Assembly: GCF_000312665.1 (NCBI RefSeq)
Contig: NZ_HF536778.1
Coordinates: 271,590-335,589, forward strand
Length of the DNA: 64,000 bases
Direction: 5' to 3'
Source of the DNA: Rhizobium mesoamericanum STM3625
GTDB lineage: Bacteria > Pseudomonadota > Alphaproteobacteria > Rhizobiales > Rhizobiaceae
Shown: positions 1 to 11,969 of the stretch, piece by piece
Layout: each line of letters begins with the position of its first letter
Numbering within the stretch: position 1 is the first letter of the stretch
Notes under the pieces: model-generated
What the model saw: the letters and a program-made list of their open reading frames with translations, nothing else
The model's database searches: none
What the model was told of the DNA's origin: nothing
Translations under genes and position numbers: made by a program

Positions 1-123
1 TCGATGGCGACCACTATCTTTGCGCGGATCAATGTGGCGAAGAGCATCAACCGGGTCGATACCGTTCCGACCCTCGACGGTCAGAGGATGCGGCTGAAGA
101 AGGACTTCGCCCTCAGTGTTTGA
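1..123 (+). CDS. C-terminal end of an unidentified gene entering from the left
   Basis: An open frame runs in from the left edge and ends at a TGA at 121-123. The last residues read [19 protein letters not shown] followed by ALSV. It converges with the ABC ATPase gene and overlaps its 3' end by about 40 bp, which is normal for convergent genes. About 40 residues are too few to name a family. It could also be chance reading frame. Confidence 0.35.
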   Translation, partial: SMATTIFARINVAKSINRVDTVPTLDGQRMRLKKDFALSV

Positions 124-872
124 GGTCTCGCTATCAGTTCATCAGGCGGCCCCTGTTCAACTATCACGCCACCGTCCATGAAAGTCACCATATCCGCAAC
201 TTCTCGGGCAAATCCGATTTCGTGAGTCACTACAACCATTGTCATGCCTTCTGACGCTAGTTCCTTCATGACATTGAGAACCTCGCCGACCAGTTCGGGG
301 TCCAATGCACTCGTAGGCTCGTCGAACAGTATCAGCTTTGGCTGCATGGCAAGAGCCCGCGCGATGGCGACACGCTGTTGCTGCCCCCCAGAAAGAGTGC
401 GGGGATAGGCGTTGCGCTTGTTTTCCAGACCGACCTTCTTGAGAAGACTTTCCGCGTAGTCGGTCGCCTCGCGCTTGGACTGTTTTCTCACTCCGACCGG
501 GGCTTCGATCAAGTTTTCGACGACTGTCATGTGCGGAAACAGGTTGAAGCTCTGGAACACCATTCCGATATCCGCGCGGATCTTGGCGATCTCTCGCGGC
601 CGGAGCTCGTAGAGCTTATTGTTGCGTTCCCGATATCCGACGAGGCTCCCACCCACCGAGAGGTGGCCGCCATCGATGCGCTCCAAATGGTTCATGCAGC
701 GTAGGAAAGTGCTCTTCCCCGATCCCGAAGGACCCAAGATGCAAGAGACTTGGCCATACGGAACATCGAAATTGATGTCCTTGAGGACCTCAAGGTGTCC
801 AAAAGATTTTCGCACTCCTCGTGCAGAGACGGCGTTTTGCGGATTGATCTGACCAGAGCGGGAATCACGCAT
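81..872 (-). CDS. Polar amino-acid ABC transporter, ATP-binding protein
   Basis: This is the cytoplasmic ATPase of a polar amino-acid/opine importer (GlnQ/HisP/OccP type). At 263 aa it is full length. It shows Walker [10 protein letters not shown] near residue 48, the Q-loop [12 protein letters not shown], signature [15 protein letters not shown], Walker [15 protein letters not shown] and the switch histidine in [12 protein letters not shown]. Its start overlaps the permease stop by 8 bp, so the two are probably translationally coupled. It is the last gene of a three-gene operon with the permease and binding protein. Substrate is not readable from the ATPase; the oxidative amine genes nearby suggest an amino acid or a modified amino acid. 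Confidence 0.93.
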   Translation of the reverse strand: MRDSRSGQINPQNAVSARGVRKSFGHLEVLKDINFDVPYGQVSCILGPSGSGKSTFLRCMNHLERIDGGHLSVGGSLVGYRERNNKLYELRPREIAKIRADIGMVFQSFNLFPHMTVVENLIEAPVGVRKQSKREATDYAESLLKKVGLENKRNAYPRTLSGGQQQRVAIARALAMQPKLILFDEPTSALDPELVGEVLNVMKELASEGMTMVVVTHEIGFAREVADMVTFMDGGVIVEQGPPDELIARPQTLRAKSFFSRIL

Positions 873-1776
873 TGGAATTCTCCTCGGCAGTCGACGAGGC
901 CTTTATGGTACCCCGAAGCTCACTGCGACCGAAGTGTCTTTCGAGGAAGAACTGAACGAAGGACAGGATCGTAGTCAGCACCAGATACCAGACCGACGCT
1001 ACAATCAGCAGAGGGATAGTCTGGAAGTTGGTGGAGTAGATCAGCTGAGCTGAGTAGAGCAGCTCCTGCATCGCGATCACGCTTACCAACGACGTTGTCT
1101 TGAGCATACCGATCAGCTGGTTCCCCGTGGGCGGGACAATGACGCGCATCGCCTGAGGCAGAATGATCCGGAAAAGAATTCGCGGTCCGGTCATTCCGAG
1201 CGCTTCAGCGGCTTCGCGTTGTCCTTGAGGGACTGCATTCAGTCCCGAGCGGACGATTTCGGACATGTACGCACCCTCGTTAAGCCCGAGGCCCAAGACT
1301 GCTGCTACGTAAATCGTGATATATTGGTTTGCGTCGAGACTTGCGAAAGTCGGGCCGAAGGGAAATCCGATGTCGATTGTCGGATACAATGCTGACAGGT
1401 TGTACCAGAAGATGAGCTGCACGAGCAGCGGCGATCCGCGGAAGAGCCAAGCGTAGGCGGAAGCGAAACGCGAGAGTAACGGGTTTTTTGAAATTCGCAT
1501 GATCGCGAGCACAGTGCCGAGCGACGTGCCTATCAACATGGCAGCTATCGTCAACCAGATCGTCGCATAAAGTCCCTGGAGTATGGACGGATCAAAAATG
1601 TACTGCCAAACCACGTCCCACTTGAAACGAGGATTGGTGACCATCGAGGTTGCGCAGGCAAATACAATGAGCCCGATAATACACGCGGCGGTCCACCGCC
1701 CGTAGTGTTTGAGAGGAACTACCTGCATTTCCGCGAAATCGGGGGCAGCCCGATGCGTATCACTGATTATCGACAT
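865..1776 (-). CDS. Polar amino-acid ABC transporter, permease
   Basis: This is an inner-membrane permease of the HisM/GlnP family. It carries the EAA loop [20 protein letters not shown] followed by [20 protein letters not shown], which docks the ATPase, and several hydrophobic segments. The family segment [15 protein letters not shown] is also present. I place the start at 1776 ([10 protein letters not shown]) because AGGGAG lies 8 bases upstream; longer in-frame starts add an unconserved, basic leader. A single permease polypeptide in the operon implies a homodimeric channel. It lies 94 bp after the binding protein gene and overlaps the ATPase gene. Confidence 0.92.
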   Translation of the reverse strand: MSIISDTHRAAPDFAEMQVVPLKHYGRWTAACIIGLIVFACATSMVTNPRFKWDVVWQYIFDPSILQGLYATIWLTIAAMLIGTSLGTVLAIMRISKNPLLSRFASAYAWLFRGSPLLVQLIFWYNLSALYPTIDIGFPFGPTFASLDANQYITIYVAAVLGLGLNEGAYMSEIVRSGLNAVPQGQREAAEALGMTGPRILFRIILPQAMRVIVPPTGNQLIGMLKTTSLVSVIAMQELLYSAQLIYSTNFQTIPLLIVASVWYLVLTTILSFVQFFLERHFGRSELRGTIKASSTAEENSNA

Positions 1777-1870
1777 CGCCAACTCCCTGAGACTTCTCAT
1801 AATACCGGCTGCCGAGAGCCCGGCCGGCTGCGGAGCGGTCACCCACGGCGTGTGGATGACCGCATTTGAG

Positions 1871-2728
1871 TTAGTAGGTCGGCGGGGTCGAGCTAGCGTC
1901 GTAGATTTCGGACTTGGTGATTGCTCCGAAGCCCGCATGATTGGCATCAAGAATCTTCTGGTACTCACCGGATTCAATCAGAGAGTCCATTGCTTCCTTT
2001 ACTGCCTCGTTCAGCCCCTTTGCACGATCTCCCCTGGAAACAGCGATCGCGGTCACGCCACCACCGATCTGCCCGTTCACGGCAAGACCAGGGTTGCCGC
2101 TCAGAGCTTCTTCGACCGCACCTCGGTCGGCGTACACAGCATTGACACGACCGCTCGTAACAGCCAAAACTGCATTAGCCGTTGAAGGAAATGCGCTGAT
2201 TTTTATGGGCTTGTCGCACTTCTCAGCCTCCTTGGTAAGGGTTGCAAGTTCGACGGATCCCGCCATAGACGCGACTGACTTACCGCACATGTCGGCAACC
2301 TTGACCGGCTTGAGGTTGCTATCATTCTTCACAAGGAATGAGCTGAATGTGTGCCAGCTGGTAACCATGTCGACCACCTTGAGACGCTCCGCAGTGACGT
2401 AGAACTCACCGAACGACAAGTCATATTTCTTAGCCGCCATTCCGGCGAGGGCGGCGGTGAATGGTACGAGCGAAAACTCGGCCTTCAAGCCGAGCTTCTT
2501 TGAGACCGCCATAGCAAGATCGGGATCAATGCCCTTGAGCGCCGCGCCGTCCTTATAAGCGAATGGCTTCCCCTGATCCGGAATAGCTATCCGCAGTACT
2601 CCCGACTTCTGCACCTCCTGAGACAGCGCTGCCTTCGCGTCTTGCGCTCGGGCCACGACAGGACCCAGTGCGGTTCCTGCCAATGCACATGCTGCGAGCA
2701 GCAGATTTCTCCAGCGTGTCTTGTTCAT
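1871..2728 (-). CDS. Amino-acid ABC transporter, periplasmic substrate-binding protein
   Basis: This is the periplasmic solute receptor (SBP_bac_3 family) of the importer. It begins with a Sec signal peptide (MNKTRWRNLLLAACALAGTA ending near ARA-QD). The mature part follows the family pattern VLRIAIPDQGKPFAYKDG, KGIDPDLAMAVSKKLG and a middle hinge region. The start at 2728 has GGAGGGG just upstream. It is about 285 aa, typical length. The gene is first in the operon, and the operator-like palindrome at 2794-2807 lies upstream of it. The substrate is unknown. Confidence 0.9.
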   Translation of the reverse strand: MNKTRWRNLLLAACALAGTALGPVVARAQDAKAALSQEVQKSGVLRIAIPDQGKPFAYKDGAALKGIDPDLAMAVSKKLGLKAEFSLVPFTAALAGMAAKKYDLSFGEFYVTAERLKVVDMVTSWHTFSSFLVKNDSNLKPVKVADMCGKSVASMAGSVELATLTKEAEKCDKPIKISAFPSTANAVLAVTSGRVNAVYADRGAVEEALSGNPGLAVNGQIGGGVTAIAVSRGDRAKGLNEAVKEAMDSLIESGEYQKILDANHAGFGAITKSEIYDASSTPPTY

Positions 2729-2793
2729 GTACCCCTCCAATATTGGTTCTATTTCCCGCGCCGGCAGCTCATAGCCCCGGCGACTTCGATACC

Positions 2794-2807
2794 ATACTAG
2801 CAAGTTT
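2794..2807. promoter_or_regulatory. Operator-like palindrome upstream of the ABC importer (2729-3036 gap)
   Basis: The sequence ATACT-agca-AGTTT differs by one base from the inverted repeat ATACT-N4-AGTAT that recurs before other genes of this window. It lies about 66 bp upstream of the binding-protein start, a suitable position for a repressor site. The rest of the 308 bp gap between the binding protein and the chemoreceptor shows no gene I can support. Confidence 0.45.
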
Positions 2808-3036
2808 AAAAATTTGTCCAGCGAGTGCTTTTTAATTTTGATAATAATGTTGCGATCATTCGATAGGGTGCGTCTTCAGGCAACCAGTCAACCGAGGCGT
2901 TAGACGTTAAAGAAACAGGAAAAGGTTAAGCGGAATCGCCGCGAGGTTCGAAGGCAATAGCTCGTTGTTAGCTCCGAGTCGCAAGCCGCCAGCCGCACGC
3001 TATGTTACGAACTTTCTCGCGGATTAGCGGTTGCGT

Positions 3037-5253
<2,217 letters not shown>

Positions 5254-5359
5254 CTCGCTCTCCCGTGAGCATCAGTTCGTGCGCCATCGGGATTGATGGC
5301 TGAGATGGACGTGAGTTTGCTTAGGCGCACTTAAATATTTACTAAACTTATTCGTACGC

Positions 5360-5640
5360 AGAAAATACTTATACGTACGCACTGCGACAGGCGCGCTGAT
5401 TTCGATACCGAGCAAAGAAGGCAGCGCGTAGTGGAACCAGATCAGACTTACCAACAACGGCGTGCAGCGGAACAGCTTCTGTTAATGCGACCAAAGACCA
5501 CGCGAGAAGCCGAATTTCGGACATCCTGACGAAGGCCCGCTTGCCCAAAGAAAAGCCACCGGCGATGGTAAGGAGGTAAAGACGACGGTGTAAAGGAGCC
5601 CGCTCAGCAAGAGACCGCGATACTCGAATATTACGTTCAG
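5360..5640 (-). pseudogene. Remnant of an amino-acid ABC transporter permease
   Basis: Three reading frames on the minus strand together give a permease of the HisM/GlnP type. FEYRGLLLSGLLYTVVFTSL is in one frame near 5640-5575. LLTIAGGFSLGKRAFVRMSE then EIRLLAWSLVALTEA is in a second. LLVSLIWFHYALPSLLGIEI is in a third near 5460-5400. At least two frameshifts separate them and the C-terminal half with the EAA loop is missing. It is therefore a dead fragment of another importer, unrelated to the complete one at 81-2728. The weak palindrome ATACT-tata-CGTAC at 5365-5378 falls inside it. Confidence 0.65.
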
Positions 5641-5784
5641 ATTCCAAGCGTACGTTCAGCGTCCCGATTATTAATGTATGAGCAGGCAAACCAAAAATAC
5701 GATCGCTTAAGCGATATATCGAACCACGCGACCGAGGGACGGGACTGCCCAGACGGCTGCTCCTCATGCAATGAAATGAGCGCC

Positions 5785-6009
5785 TTAAGCAGCCGGGCTA
5801 TTAATTCCAATAAACCCTGTTAAAGCGGCCCATAGATAGGCGAAAACGCCTGCCCAACTATCTTCCCCCTCCTGCGAGGCGACGGCCGATTTGAGATCGG
5901 CCGTTTTCTCCCCGCGAAGCGGCACTCCTTCGTGGCTTGTCTCCGGGTAGATCATGCTGAAGCCACCGCCCATCGCAATGGCACACCGACTTTCGTCATT
6001 ATCCGTCAC
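5785..6009 (-). CDS. Small hypothetical protein downstream of the amidase
   Basis: This is a 74-residue frame starting at a GTG (6009) preceded by a good GGGAGA ribosome site. Its N-terminal half is polar (TDNDESRCAIAMGGGFSMIY) and its C-terminal third is hydrophobic (DSWAGVFAYLWAALTGFIGI), so the product may attach to a membrane. It follows the amidase gene by 40 bp in the same direction and could be the last gene of that operon. I recognise no family. The ribosome site and position support it; its small size and the neighbouring pseudogene count against it. Confidence 0.4.
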   Translation of the reverse strand: MTDNDESRCAIAMGGGFSMIYPETSHEGVPLRGEKTADLKSAVASQEGEDSWAGVFAYLWAALTGFIGINSPAA

Positions 6010-6049
6010 GCTCGCTCTCCCGTTAAACAAATTAGCTAGACGAAGTCGC

Positions 6050-7480
6050 TCAAATCGCAGGAAGTTTTCCGAACCACGGTAGGGCTTCCTCCAATCGTGC
6101 TGACAGCCGCAAAAGACTGTCTTCCGCACCGAATGGTGCGATCAGTTGAACGCCGATGGGAAGGTCCGATGAAGACCAGTGCAGCGGCACGCTCGCTGCG
6201 GGCTGCCCGGACGCATTGATGATCGCAAGGAAGGTCGCGTACCGGCTGATTTTCGTGCGGAAACTGAAGAAGTCATCGTCCATGTTGATCGCGCCAAGCT
6301 CTGCAGGTGGTTGCATCAACGTCGGCGTGAGAATGAAATCGAAGTCCTGGAGATAGTTTTCGAGCTGACGACCGATCGTGTGGAAACGTGTTATCGCCAG
6401 TGCATAGGTTTCCGCGCTTAGCGTTTTACCCCTCTGATAAGCATCCAAGATGGCCGGCTCGAGCTTCTGCTCCCAGCCCGATCCCAAATTGTTGCGGACT
6501 TTCCCGTTGACCGAAACGGTAACGTTGGCCGCCATCACATTGATTTGCGCTTCCACGAACTTCGAGAACTGGATTGGCGGCAACGGAGATTCTACCACTT
6601 CGTGGCCCATGCTCTCCAGCAGGGTCTTCGCCGTGATAAGCGCGGCGATGCAATCTTCGTGGACTGGAATGTCTTCGAAACCAACTTTCCACGTTGCGAT
6701 TCGTAAAGGTCTTGCGAAAGGCTTGTCCAAATTTTCGAGGTAGGCCCCCCTTTTTGGCGGAGCCGCATAGGGTGCCCCGATCTCCATTCCGGCAATGCCA
6801 TCGAGGGCTGCTGCGGTATCTCTGACCGAGCGGGACAACACGCCGTCGGTCGCGAGACCGCCCCACCCCTCACCCCTGGCCGGACCTGTCGGGACCAAAC
6901 CGCGCGATGGCTTGAGGCCGTAGATCCCACAGCACGAGGCTGGAATGCGAATTGAACCACCGCCATCACTAGCGTGAGCAAGAGGCACGATGCCTGCTGC
7001 GATCGCAGCGGCTGCCCCGCCGCTCGATCCCCCGGTCGAGCGCGCGAGATCCCAGGGGTTGCGCGTTGGACCGCCATTCTGGATTGCCTCCGTGGTTGGA
7101 GCCATGCTGAACTCGGGAACAGTCGTTCGCGCGAACGGAACAAGCCCGTCATCCAGAAATCGACTAGTCAAGGTCGAGTTGAAGTTGATTTCGGTCCCCT
7201 CGAACAGTCGGGAGCCCAGCGAGTTGGTCAGCGCAGGATAGCCTAGCCCCGAGTCCTTCAACAAGAAGGGCAGTGCACCGAAATGCCCTTTGAGGGTCGC
7301 CGCTCGCGCGGTCTCGCGAGCCTGCTGGTAATTCGCGTTGCAAAGCGCGTTGATCTTGGGATTGATCTGCTCCGCCCGGTCGATGGCGCAATCCATCAAC
7401 TCCAGCGGGGTCACCTCCTTCTCACAAAGCATCCTGGCGAAATCGAGACCGTCGTGCTTCCTATAATCGCTGTTGTTCAT
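6050..7480 (-). CDS. Amidase (amidase signature family)
   Basis: A cytoplasmic amide hydrolase of 476 aa, usual length for the family. The Lys-cisSer-Ser catalytic set is visible: Lys in LPFLLKDSG, the Gly/Ser-rich [16 protein letters not shown], and the nucleophile Ser in [17 protein letters not shown]. The sequence FGLKPSRG-like [20 protein letters not shown] agrees with aryl-amidase/6-aminohexanoate-dimer hydrolase relatives, but the substrate cannot be fixed. It lies 28 bp downstream of the acyl-CoA synthetase gene in the same direction. An inferred role is release of a carboxylate or amine that the synthetase then activates. Confidence 0.9.
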   Translation of the reverse strand: MNNSDYRKHDGLDFARMLCEKEVTPLELMDCAIDRAEQINPKINALCNANYQQARETARAATLKGHFGALPFLLKDSGLGYPALTNSLGSRLFEGTEINFNSTLTSRFLDDGLVPFARTTVPEFSMAPTTEAIQNGGPTRNPWDLARSTGGSSGGAAAAIAAGIVPLAHASDGGGSIRIPASCCGIYGLKPSRGLVPTGPARGEGWGGLATDGVLSRSVRDTAAALDGIAGMEIGAPYAAPPKRGAYLENLDKPFARPLRIATWKVGFEDIPVHEDCIAALITAKTLLESMGHEVVESPLPPIQFSKFVEAQINVMAANVTVSVNGKVRNNLGSGWEQKLEPAILDAYQRGKTLSAETYALAITRFHTIGRQLENYLQDFDFILTPTLMQPPAELGAINMDDDFFSFRTKISRYATFLAIINASGQPAASVPLHWSSSDLPIGVQLIAPFGAEDSLLRLSARLEEALPWFGKLPAI

Positions 7481-7508
7481 TTTGTCTTTTCCCGCGTTTC
7501 TCGGTGCT

Positions 7509-9026
7509 TCAAGCAGCTGCTAGCGCGTCTTCCGCACGGGCTTTGAGAGCCTTTTTGTCCACCTTTCCGGTCTTGCCCTGGGGCAGTTCGGACTCGAAGT
7601 AGATCGTGCGCGGGACTTTGAAATCGGAGAGCTTCTGGTCCAGGTACGCGATGAGCTCCTCAGGGCTGAGAACCGTGTTCGCGCGCAGTACGACGAAGGC
7701 GATCGGAACTTCCCCGAAAATGCGATCGAGGACACTGACGACCGCCGCGTCCTGCACGGATGGATGACTGATGATTGTCTGTTCTACTTCCGCGGGTGAG
7801 ATATTGTGGCCACCTCGGATAATAATGTCCTTGATCCGCCCGACTATGTAGTAGAACCCGTCCTTATCCTGCCTGACGAGATCTCCTGTTCTAAAGAGTC
7901 CGTCCTGCAACGCAGCGGCTGTCATCGCTTCGTCTTTAGCGTATCGCTTGACCGTAGACGGACCGCGCACATAAGCTTCGCCGGCCTCGCCCAGCTCGCA
8001 TTCGGTACCGTCTGGGTTCATGATCTTGACTGTGACGCCCGGACCGGCCCTTCCGATAGCTCCCGCCGGAAGAGGGGTTGGGTCATCGTAGTAGCGACCA
8101 AAGACAGGCGTGACCTCTGTAAGCGCGTAATAGTTCTGCAACGGTTTGCCGAATTTAGCCTCGAACCGGGCCGACACCGCCTCCGGGAGAGGCGCCCCCG
8201 AACAGATGAGCAGCCTGCTATTCGACAAGTCGAAAGATAGATCACGTTGTTCGCAATACTCCATCATCATGGAAAACATTGTTGGCACGCCGTGATAGAC
8301 GGTCACCGAATAGGTGTTGAAAGCCTCGAGCACGTCGCGAGGGTGGAAGCGGCGCAAGAGAACTACGGTTCCGCCGACAGATAAAGCGGTTGCAGCCGCG
8401 GTTGATAATCCGAAAATATAACCCAGCGGCAGAGCGACCAAGGTGACGTCATTATCCGAGACGCCCCACATCGTGGACAGCGACGCTGCCACGCCGATCT
8501 GGCACCGTTGGTCCAACACCACGGCCTTCTGATTGCCTGTCGTGCCGGACGAGTAGGTAATGATGAAGTCGTCCTCGACATCAATTCTGGCGTGAGGATG
8601 CTCAGCTATAGATGGCTCTGCGGTGAGTTCGGAAATGGGAAGCAGCTTGTCTTCCGGCACCGCCTGCCTCGCGATTTCCTTAACGTAGTCGTCAAAGAAG
8701 AGGACCTTTGCGCCACTGTGCTTGAAGTTGTAAGCGACCTCCGGAGCCGTCAGGTTTGGGTTTACGGGAACAAACACCGCGCCGATCTTTGCAGCGGCGT
8801 AATAGCAATAAATCTGCTCCGGATGGTTCTGTCCAAAAACGGCGAAAACGTCGCCTTTCCCAATACCAAGAGATGACAAACGCGCGATAACATCTTCAAT
8901 ACGGGACAAAAGCAACGCGTAGCCAATGGCTTCGCCTTCGTGGACGATCGCAATCTTCTCCATGCGCCCCCGAGCCGCCGCCAATAGTACGTTGTAAACC
9001 GACGAAAAGGGTGTTTGGTGTTCCAT
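7509..9026 (-). CDS. Acyl-CoA synthetase (AMP-forming, ANL superfamily)
   Basis: This 505 aa enzyme would convert a carboxylic acid, ATP and CoA to acyl-CoA, AMP and PPi. The A3 motif TYSSGTTGNQKAVV (residues about 165-178), A5 NYYALTEVTPVFG, A7 GLFRTGDLVRQD, A8 GRIKDIIIRGGHNISPAEVE and the catalytic Lys near the end (PQGKTGKVDKKALK) are all present. Its ATG overlaps the stop of the deacetylase gene (TAATG), so the two are coupled. It belongs to the broad fatty/aromatic acid ligase group and the acid is unknown. The AMP it makes may explain the adenylate kinase gene at 26811-27389. Confidence 0.92.
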   Translation of the reverse strand: MEHQTPFSSVYNVLLAAARGRMEKIAIVHEGEAIGYALLLSRIEDVIARLSSLGIGKGDVFAVFGQNHPEQIYCYYAAAKIGAVFVPVNPNLTAPEVAYNFKHSGAKVLFFDDYVKEIARQAVPEDKLLPISELTAEPSIAEHPHARIDVEDDFIITYSSGTTGNQKAVVLDQRCQIGVAASLSTMWGVSDNDVTLVALPLGYIFGLSTAAATALSVGGTVVLLRRFHPRDVLEAFNTYSVTVYHGVPTMFSMMMEYCEQRDLSFDLSNSRLLICSGAPLPEAVSARFEAKFGKPLQNYYALTEVTPVFGRYYDDPTPLPAGAIGRAGPGVTVKIMNPDGTECELGEAGEAYVRGPSTVKRYAKDEAMTAAALQDGLFRTGDLVRQDKDGFYYIVGRIKDIIIRGGHNISPAEVEQTIISHPSVQDAAVVSVLDRIFGEVPIAFVVLRANTVLSPEELIAYLDQKLSDFKVPRTIYFESELPQGKTGKVDKKALKARAEDALAAA

Positions 9027-9898
9027 TAGGTATTCCTAGGAAGGCGGTTGGGTTCGTTGGTAGAGGAGGATTTAAGAATTGAGGGCGACCGGTTCTGCAC
9101 TTCGTCCGCTACGGTCCGGAAGACTACCCCCGGAGTTGTAGCCATGTAATCGATCAGTCTTCCAAGCATATTGAGGCGGGGGCCACGTCCTATTACTTGC
9201 GGATGCATAGTAAGGGTGAAGACCCCGTCTCCTAAGCTGTGGCAGAAATCAAACTCTTCTCTCCACAGTTCGAAGACTTCCCCAGGCGTCCGCAACCCGA
9301 GATACATTGGCTTATTGAGAAACGTGAAATGAGGAAAATCGTCGAGTTCCCAGGCGACAGGGACCTCGATCACATTGCTCGGCTCTCCCAGTTGGTAGTC
9401 GTCTTCGGTCGCGACGTAGTTCTTGCGCGCTCTGTATGGCTGAAAGTCGTCGGCCATCATGCTCGAGTCATAGAGGATCCCTCTCTCCTCGAGGATCGAT
9501 ATCGAATCCGGAGTGAGGTCCCACGCTGGAGACCTGTAGCCTACGGGGTTGTAGTCTTCGCCCAAAACTCCACGAAGCTTCTTGATCGAGCGGTCGATGA
9601 GCCTTTCTTCCTCGGCACGGGAAAGGCCTACTGGGGTCTCGTGACAATAGCCGTGAAGCGCGATCTCGTGTCCAAGCTCGCGGATTCGGCCTGTCTCGGT
9701 TGGAAACGCCCCTGCGGTATGCGATGGCACGAAAAATGTTGCGGGAATGCTGTTCCGAGTGAGCAGGTCAAGCACTCTCGGCAGTCCCACAAGCGCACCA
9801 AACTCGCCCCGTGAAAGGGGCGTGGCGCTTATTTGGCGCATGGTGCTGATCCATAGCGATACCGCGTCAAAATCGAAAGTCAGACAGACCGTCGTCAT
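9026..9898 (-). CDS. Polysaccharide-deacetylase-fold amide hydrolase (PuuE/PgdA type)
   Basis: A NodB-homology (CE4) protein of about 290 aa. The N-terminal metal/base Asp motif TFDFDAVSLW and the HxxxH-type zinc site ALHGYCHETP are present, followed by GYRSPAWDLTPDSI and a late TMHPQVIGRG. Lack of a signal peptide and the closeness to PuuE/HpPgdA-like proteins suggest a cytoplasmic C-N hydrolase on a small molecule and not a wall deacetylase. Start at 9898 is chosen for GGAGG just upstream; the longer frame to 10018 is unconserved. It is first in an operon with the CoA synthetase and amidase. Confidence 0.85.
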   Translation of the reverse strand: MTTVCLTFDFDAVSLWISTMRQISATPLSRGEFGALVGLPRVLDLLTRNSIPATFFVPSHTAGAFPTETGRIRELGHEIALHGYCHETPVGLSRAEEERLIDRSIKKLRGVLGEDYNPVGYRSPAWDLTPDSISILEERGILYDSSMMADDFQPYRARKNYVATEDDYQLGEPSNVIEVPVAWELDDFPHFTFLNKPMYLGLRTPGEVFELWREEFDFCHSLGDGVFTLTMHPQVIGRGPRLNMLGRLIDYMATTPGVVFRTVADEVQNRSPSILKSSSTNEPNRLPRNT

Positions 9899-10016
9899 AT
9901 TGCCTCCGGACCTAGACTCACCTTTTGTACTAAGGCGTATTATTTCCGTCCTATGAGTATCCCTACCCAGATTGGCTGCACATTGCAAGTCGAACATGCC
10001 GGCGCGCACAAAATAC

Positions 10017-10030
10017 ATTCTCCCTAGTAT
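10017..10030. promoter_or_regulatory. Operator-like palindrome between deacetylase and esterase genes (9899-10238 gap)
   Basis: ATTCT-ccct-AGTAT lies within a larger symmetrical AAATAC-N10-GTATTT. It differs from the shared ATACT-N4-AGTAT inverted repeat at one base. A second, weaker match, GTACT-aagg-CGTAT, is at 9927-9940, nearer the minus-strand operon. The 340 bp gap separates divergent operons, so each site could serve one promoter. Nothing else was found in the gap. Confidence 0.5.
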
Positions 10031-10238
10031 TTTTCAGTACGGTGGCGGGTGTGTAACTCAAGGCGCCCCCAGTCTCTTGCTATCTCGTTCCTTTGGGCTT
10101 TCTCTGGAAGGTGCGAAGAAATCCACGGCGGATTGTACGCAAAAGGCAGCTTCACATTCTTGACAGAATGTTTTTCGTATCCGAGGGTACGCGTGCGATA
10201 AAGGTCGCAATTAAGGACAATTGGGAGAGCTGCGCGCA

Positions 10239-11924
10239 ATGAACAGTGATCAATCATTTCTCATTACCCGTCGCAATTTCGTGGCGAGTTCACTGGCGGC
10301 CGCAGGGGGAGCCGTCACGATGGGTATTCCGATCTCTAGCTGGGCAGCCGGGAAAGCACCGGTCGCCACCACCGTCAACGGACCCGTTTTGGGCTATGCC
10401 ACTGCGAACGTTAACGTCTTCAAGGGTATCCCGTACGGCGCACCAACCGGCGGCAGCGCACGATTCAAGCGCTCCACGCATCCCAGCCCGTGGTCAGAGC
10501 CCCGCGTGACCCATGCGGTAGGCGACCCGTGCTACCAGATCAACGAAGACTGGAAGGGGTGGGTCGACAACCGAAACGGCAGCGAAGACTGCCTGGTGCT
10601 CAACGTCTGGTCGCCGATCGGAGCAGAGCGCAAACCCGTAATGGTCTTCCTTCATGGCGGCGCTTACAGATTTGGCTCGGGCGGAGCGCAGCTCTACGAC
10701 GGAGAGAACCTGTCGGAGCGCGGTGACGTTGTCGTCGTGACCGTCAATCACCGGCTTCACGCACTTGGCTTCACGTATTTCGCCGACCTCGCGCCTCAAG
10801 CTGGTTTCGCCACGAATGTTGGACTTCTCGATCTGGTCGACGCGCTTGAATGGGTGAAAGCCAACATCGCTCAGTTTGGCGGAGACCCGGGTAATGTCAC
10901 CATCTTCGGCGAGTCGGGAGGCGGCGGCAAGGTTTCATGCTTGATGGCCATGCCCTCTGCAAAAGGTCTCTTTCATCGCGCAATCGTGCAGAGCGGCGCG
11001 CAGCGAAGGTTGAGGACTCGGGAAGAGGCGACCAAGGATACGATCGCACTTCTGAAAGAGCTGAACCTGGGGGAGAAGGATGCGGTCAAGCTAACCGACG
11101 TTCCGGTCGAAAAGCTGTTCGCTGCGTTCAAAAAGGTTCTGGAAGACGGCAGCTCTGCGCCTGAACTTCCCACGGCATTCTCTCCGGTTATGGACGGTGA
11201 GATTCTACCCTGGAATCCAACCGACGACGAGGCCCTCAAGCTATCGAGCAGCGTCCCGAAAATGTATGGTACGAACGCCCACGAGACAGCCTATTATCTG
11301 GATTTCGCGGGGCTTCTTACCGTTCCAAAATCGGACGACGATGTTGTCCGCGACACGGCAGCATTCTTCAAGACGAAGTTCAAGCCCGAGCATAGCGCCG
11401 AGATCGCTAAGCTTCTAGCGGATTACAAAGCAAGATCCCCTAATGAGCCCTTGGACCGGATCAAGGGAAGGATAATTTCAGACCTATGGATGGCATCGGA
11501 TGCAGTGAAGGCTGCGACCCGGGCATCGTTGGACGCCTCGGCTGCTCCGGTTTATCACTACATGTTCACATGGGAGGAGCCCTACAAGGGTGACTTCTGG
11601 TCGATCCACGGCGCTGAGCTATTGTTTGTCTTCGGCCGGGTGGACGCGGATGAAATGTGGGGCGAAGCGGGTGCGCCGACTGCCAGGGCTGATCGAGACC
11701 CGGAAGGAATGAGGTATATTTTGCGCGACGACATCATCTCCGCGTGGACGTCGTTCGCCAAGGACGGCAAACCACACCTCAAGGACAAGACGGAGTGGAC
11801 CGCGTTTGACGCGGAGGGACTACGAAGCATGGTTTTTGGCAAAATCTCTGCGCTTGAATCCGATATCTTCGGTCCGAGAACACGGGAGCTGTTCTCCAGG
11901 ATCGAGCTTGGTGTAGGAGCGTGA
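10239..11924 (+). CDS. Tat-exported type B carboxylesterase
   Basis: A secreted or periplasmic alpha/beta hydrolase (carboxylesterase/lipase type B), 561 aa. The N-terminus has a twin-arginine signal (TRRNFVASSLAAAGG). Family landmarks are SEDCLVLNVWSP, the oxyanion-hole HGGAY, the nucleophile elbow FGESGGGGKVS and the late His in FWSIHGAELLFVFG. Start at 10239 is chosen because GGGAG precedes it; a TTG at 10221 in the same frame is less likely. It is divergent from the deacetylase/CoA-ligase operon and ends in a strong hairpin. It probably hydrolyses an ester outside the cytoplasm before import; the ester is unknown. Confidence 0.9.
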   Translation: MNSDQSFLITRRNFVASSLAAAGGAVTMGIPISSWAAGKAPVATTVNGPVLGYATANVNVFKGIPYGAPTGGSARFKRSTHPSPWSEPRVTHAVGDPCYQINEDWKGWVDNRNGSEDCLVLNVWSPIGAERKPVMVFLHGGAYRFGSGGAQLYDGENLSERGDVVVVTVNHRLHALGFTYFADLAPQAGFATNVGLLDLVDALEWVKANIAQFGGDPGNVTIFGESGGGGKVSCLMAMPSAKGLFHRAIVQSGAQRRLRTREEATKDTIALLKELNLGEKDAVKLTDVPVEKLFAAFKKVLEDGSSAPELPTAFSPVMDGEILPWNPTDDEALKLSSSVPKMYGTNAHETAYYLDFAGLLTVPKSDDDVVRDTAAFFKTKFKPEHSAEIAKLLADYKARSPNEPLDRIKGRIISDLWMASDAVKAATRASLDASAAPVYHYMFTWEEPYKGDFWSIHGAELLFVFGRVDADEMWGEAGAPTARADRDPEGMRYILRDDIISAWTSFAKDGKPHLKDKTEWTAFDAEGLRSMVFGKISALESDIFGPRTRELFSRIELGVGA

Positions 11925-11933
11925 CAACGCGGA

Positions 11934-11960
11934 CCACGGGACGAACTGTCCCGTGGCCGG
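11934..11960. terminator. Hairpin between convergent esterase and RidA genes
   Basis: A perfect 9 bp stem, CCACGGGAC / GTCCCGTGG with a 5-base loop, lies between the esterase stop and the end of the convergent RidA gene. A short T run follows on the plus strand (ccttttcc). It is probably a bidirectional terminator. Confidence 0.8.
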
Positions 11961-11969
11961 CCTTTTCCA

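Noticed and set aside
5365-5378. Possible ATACT-N4-AGTAT operator near the chemoreceptor
   Set aside because: The right arm (CGTAC) has two mismatches and the site lies inside a pseudogene remnant; it was not counted as evidence for the regulon.
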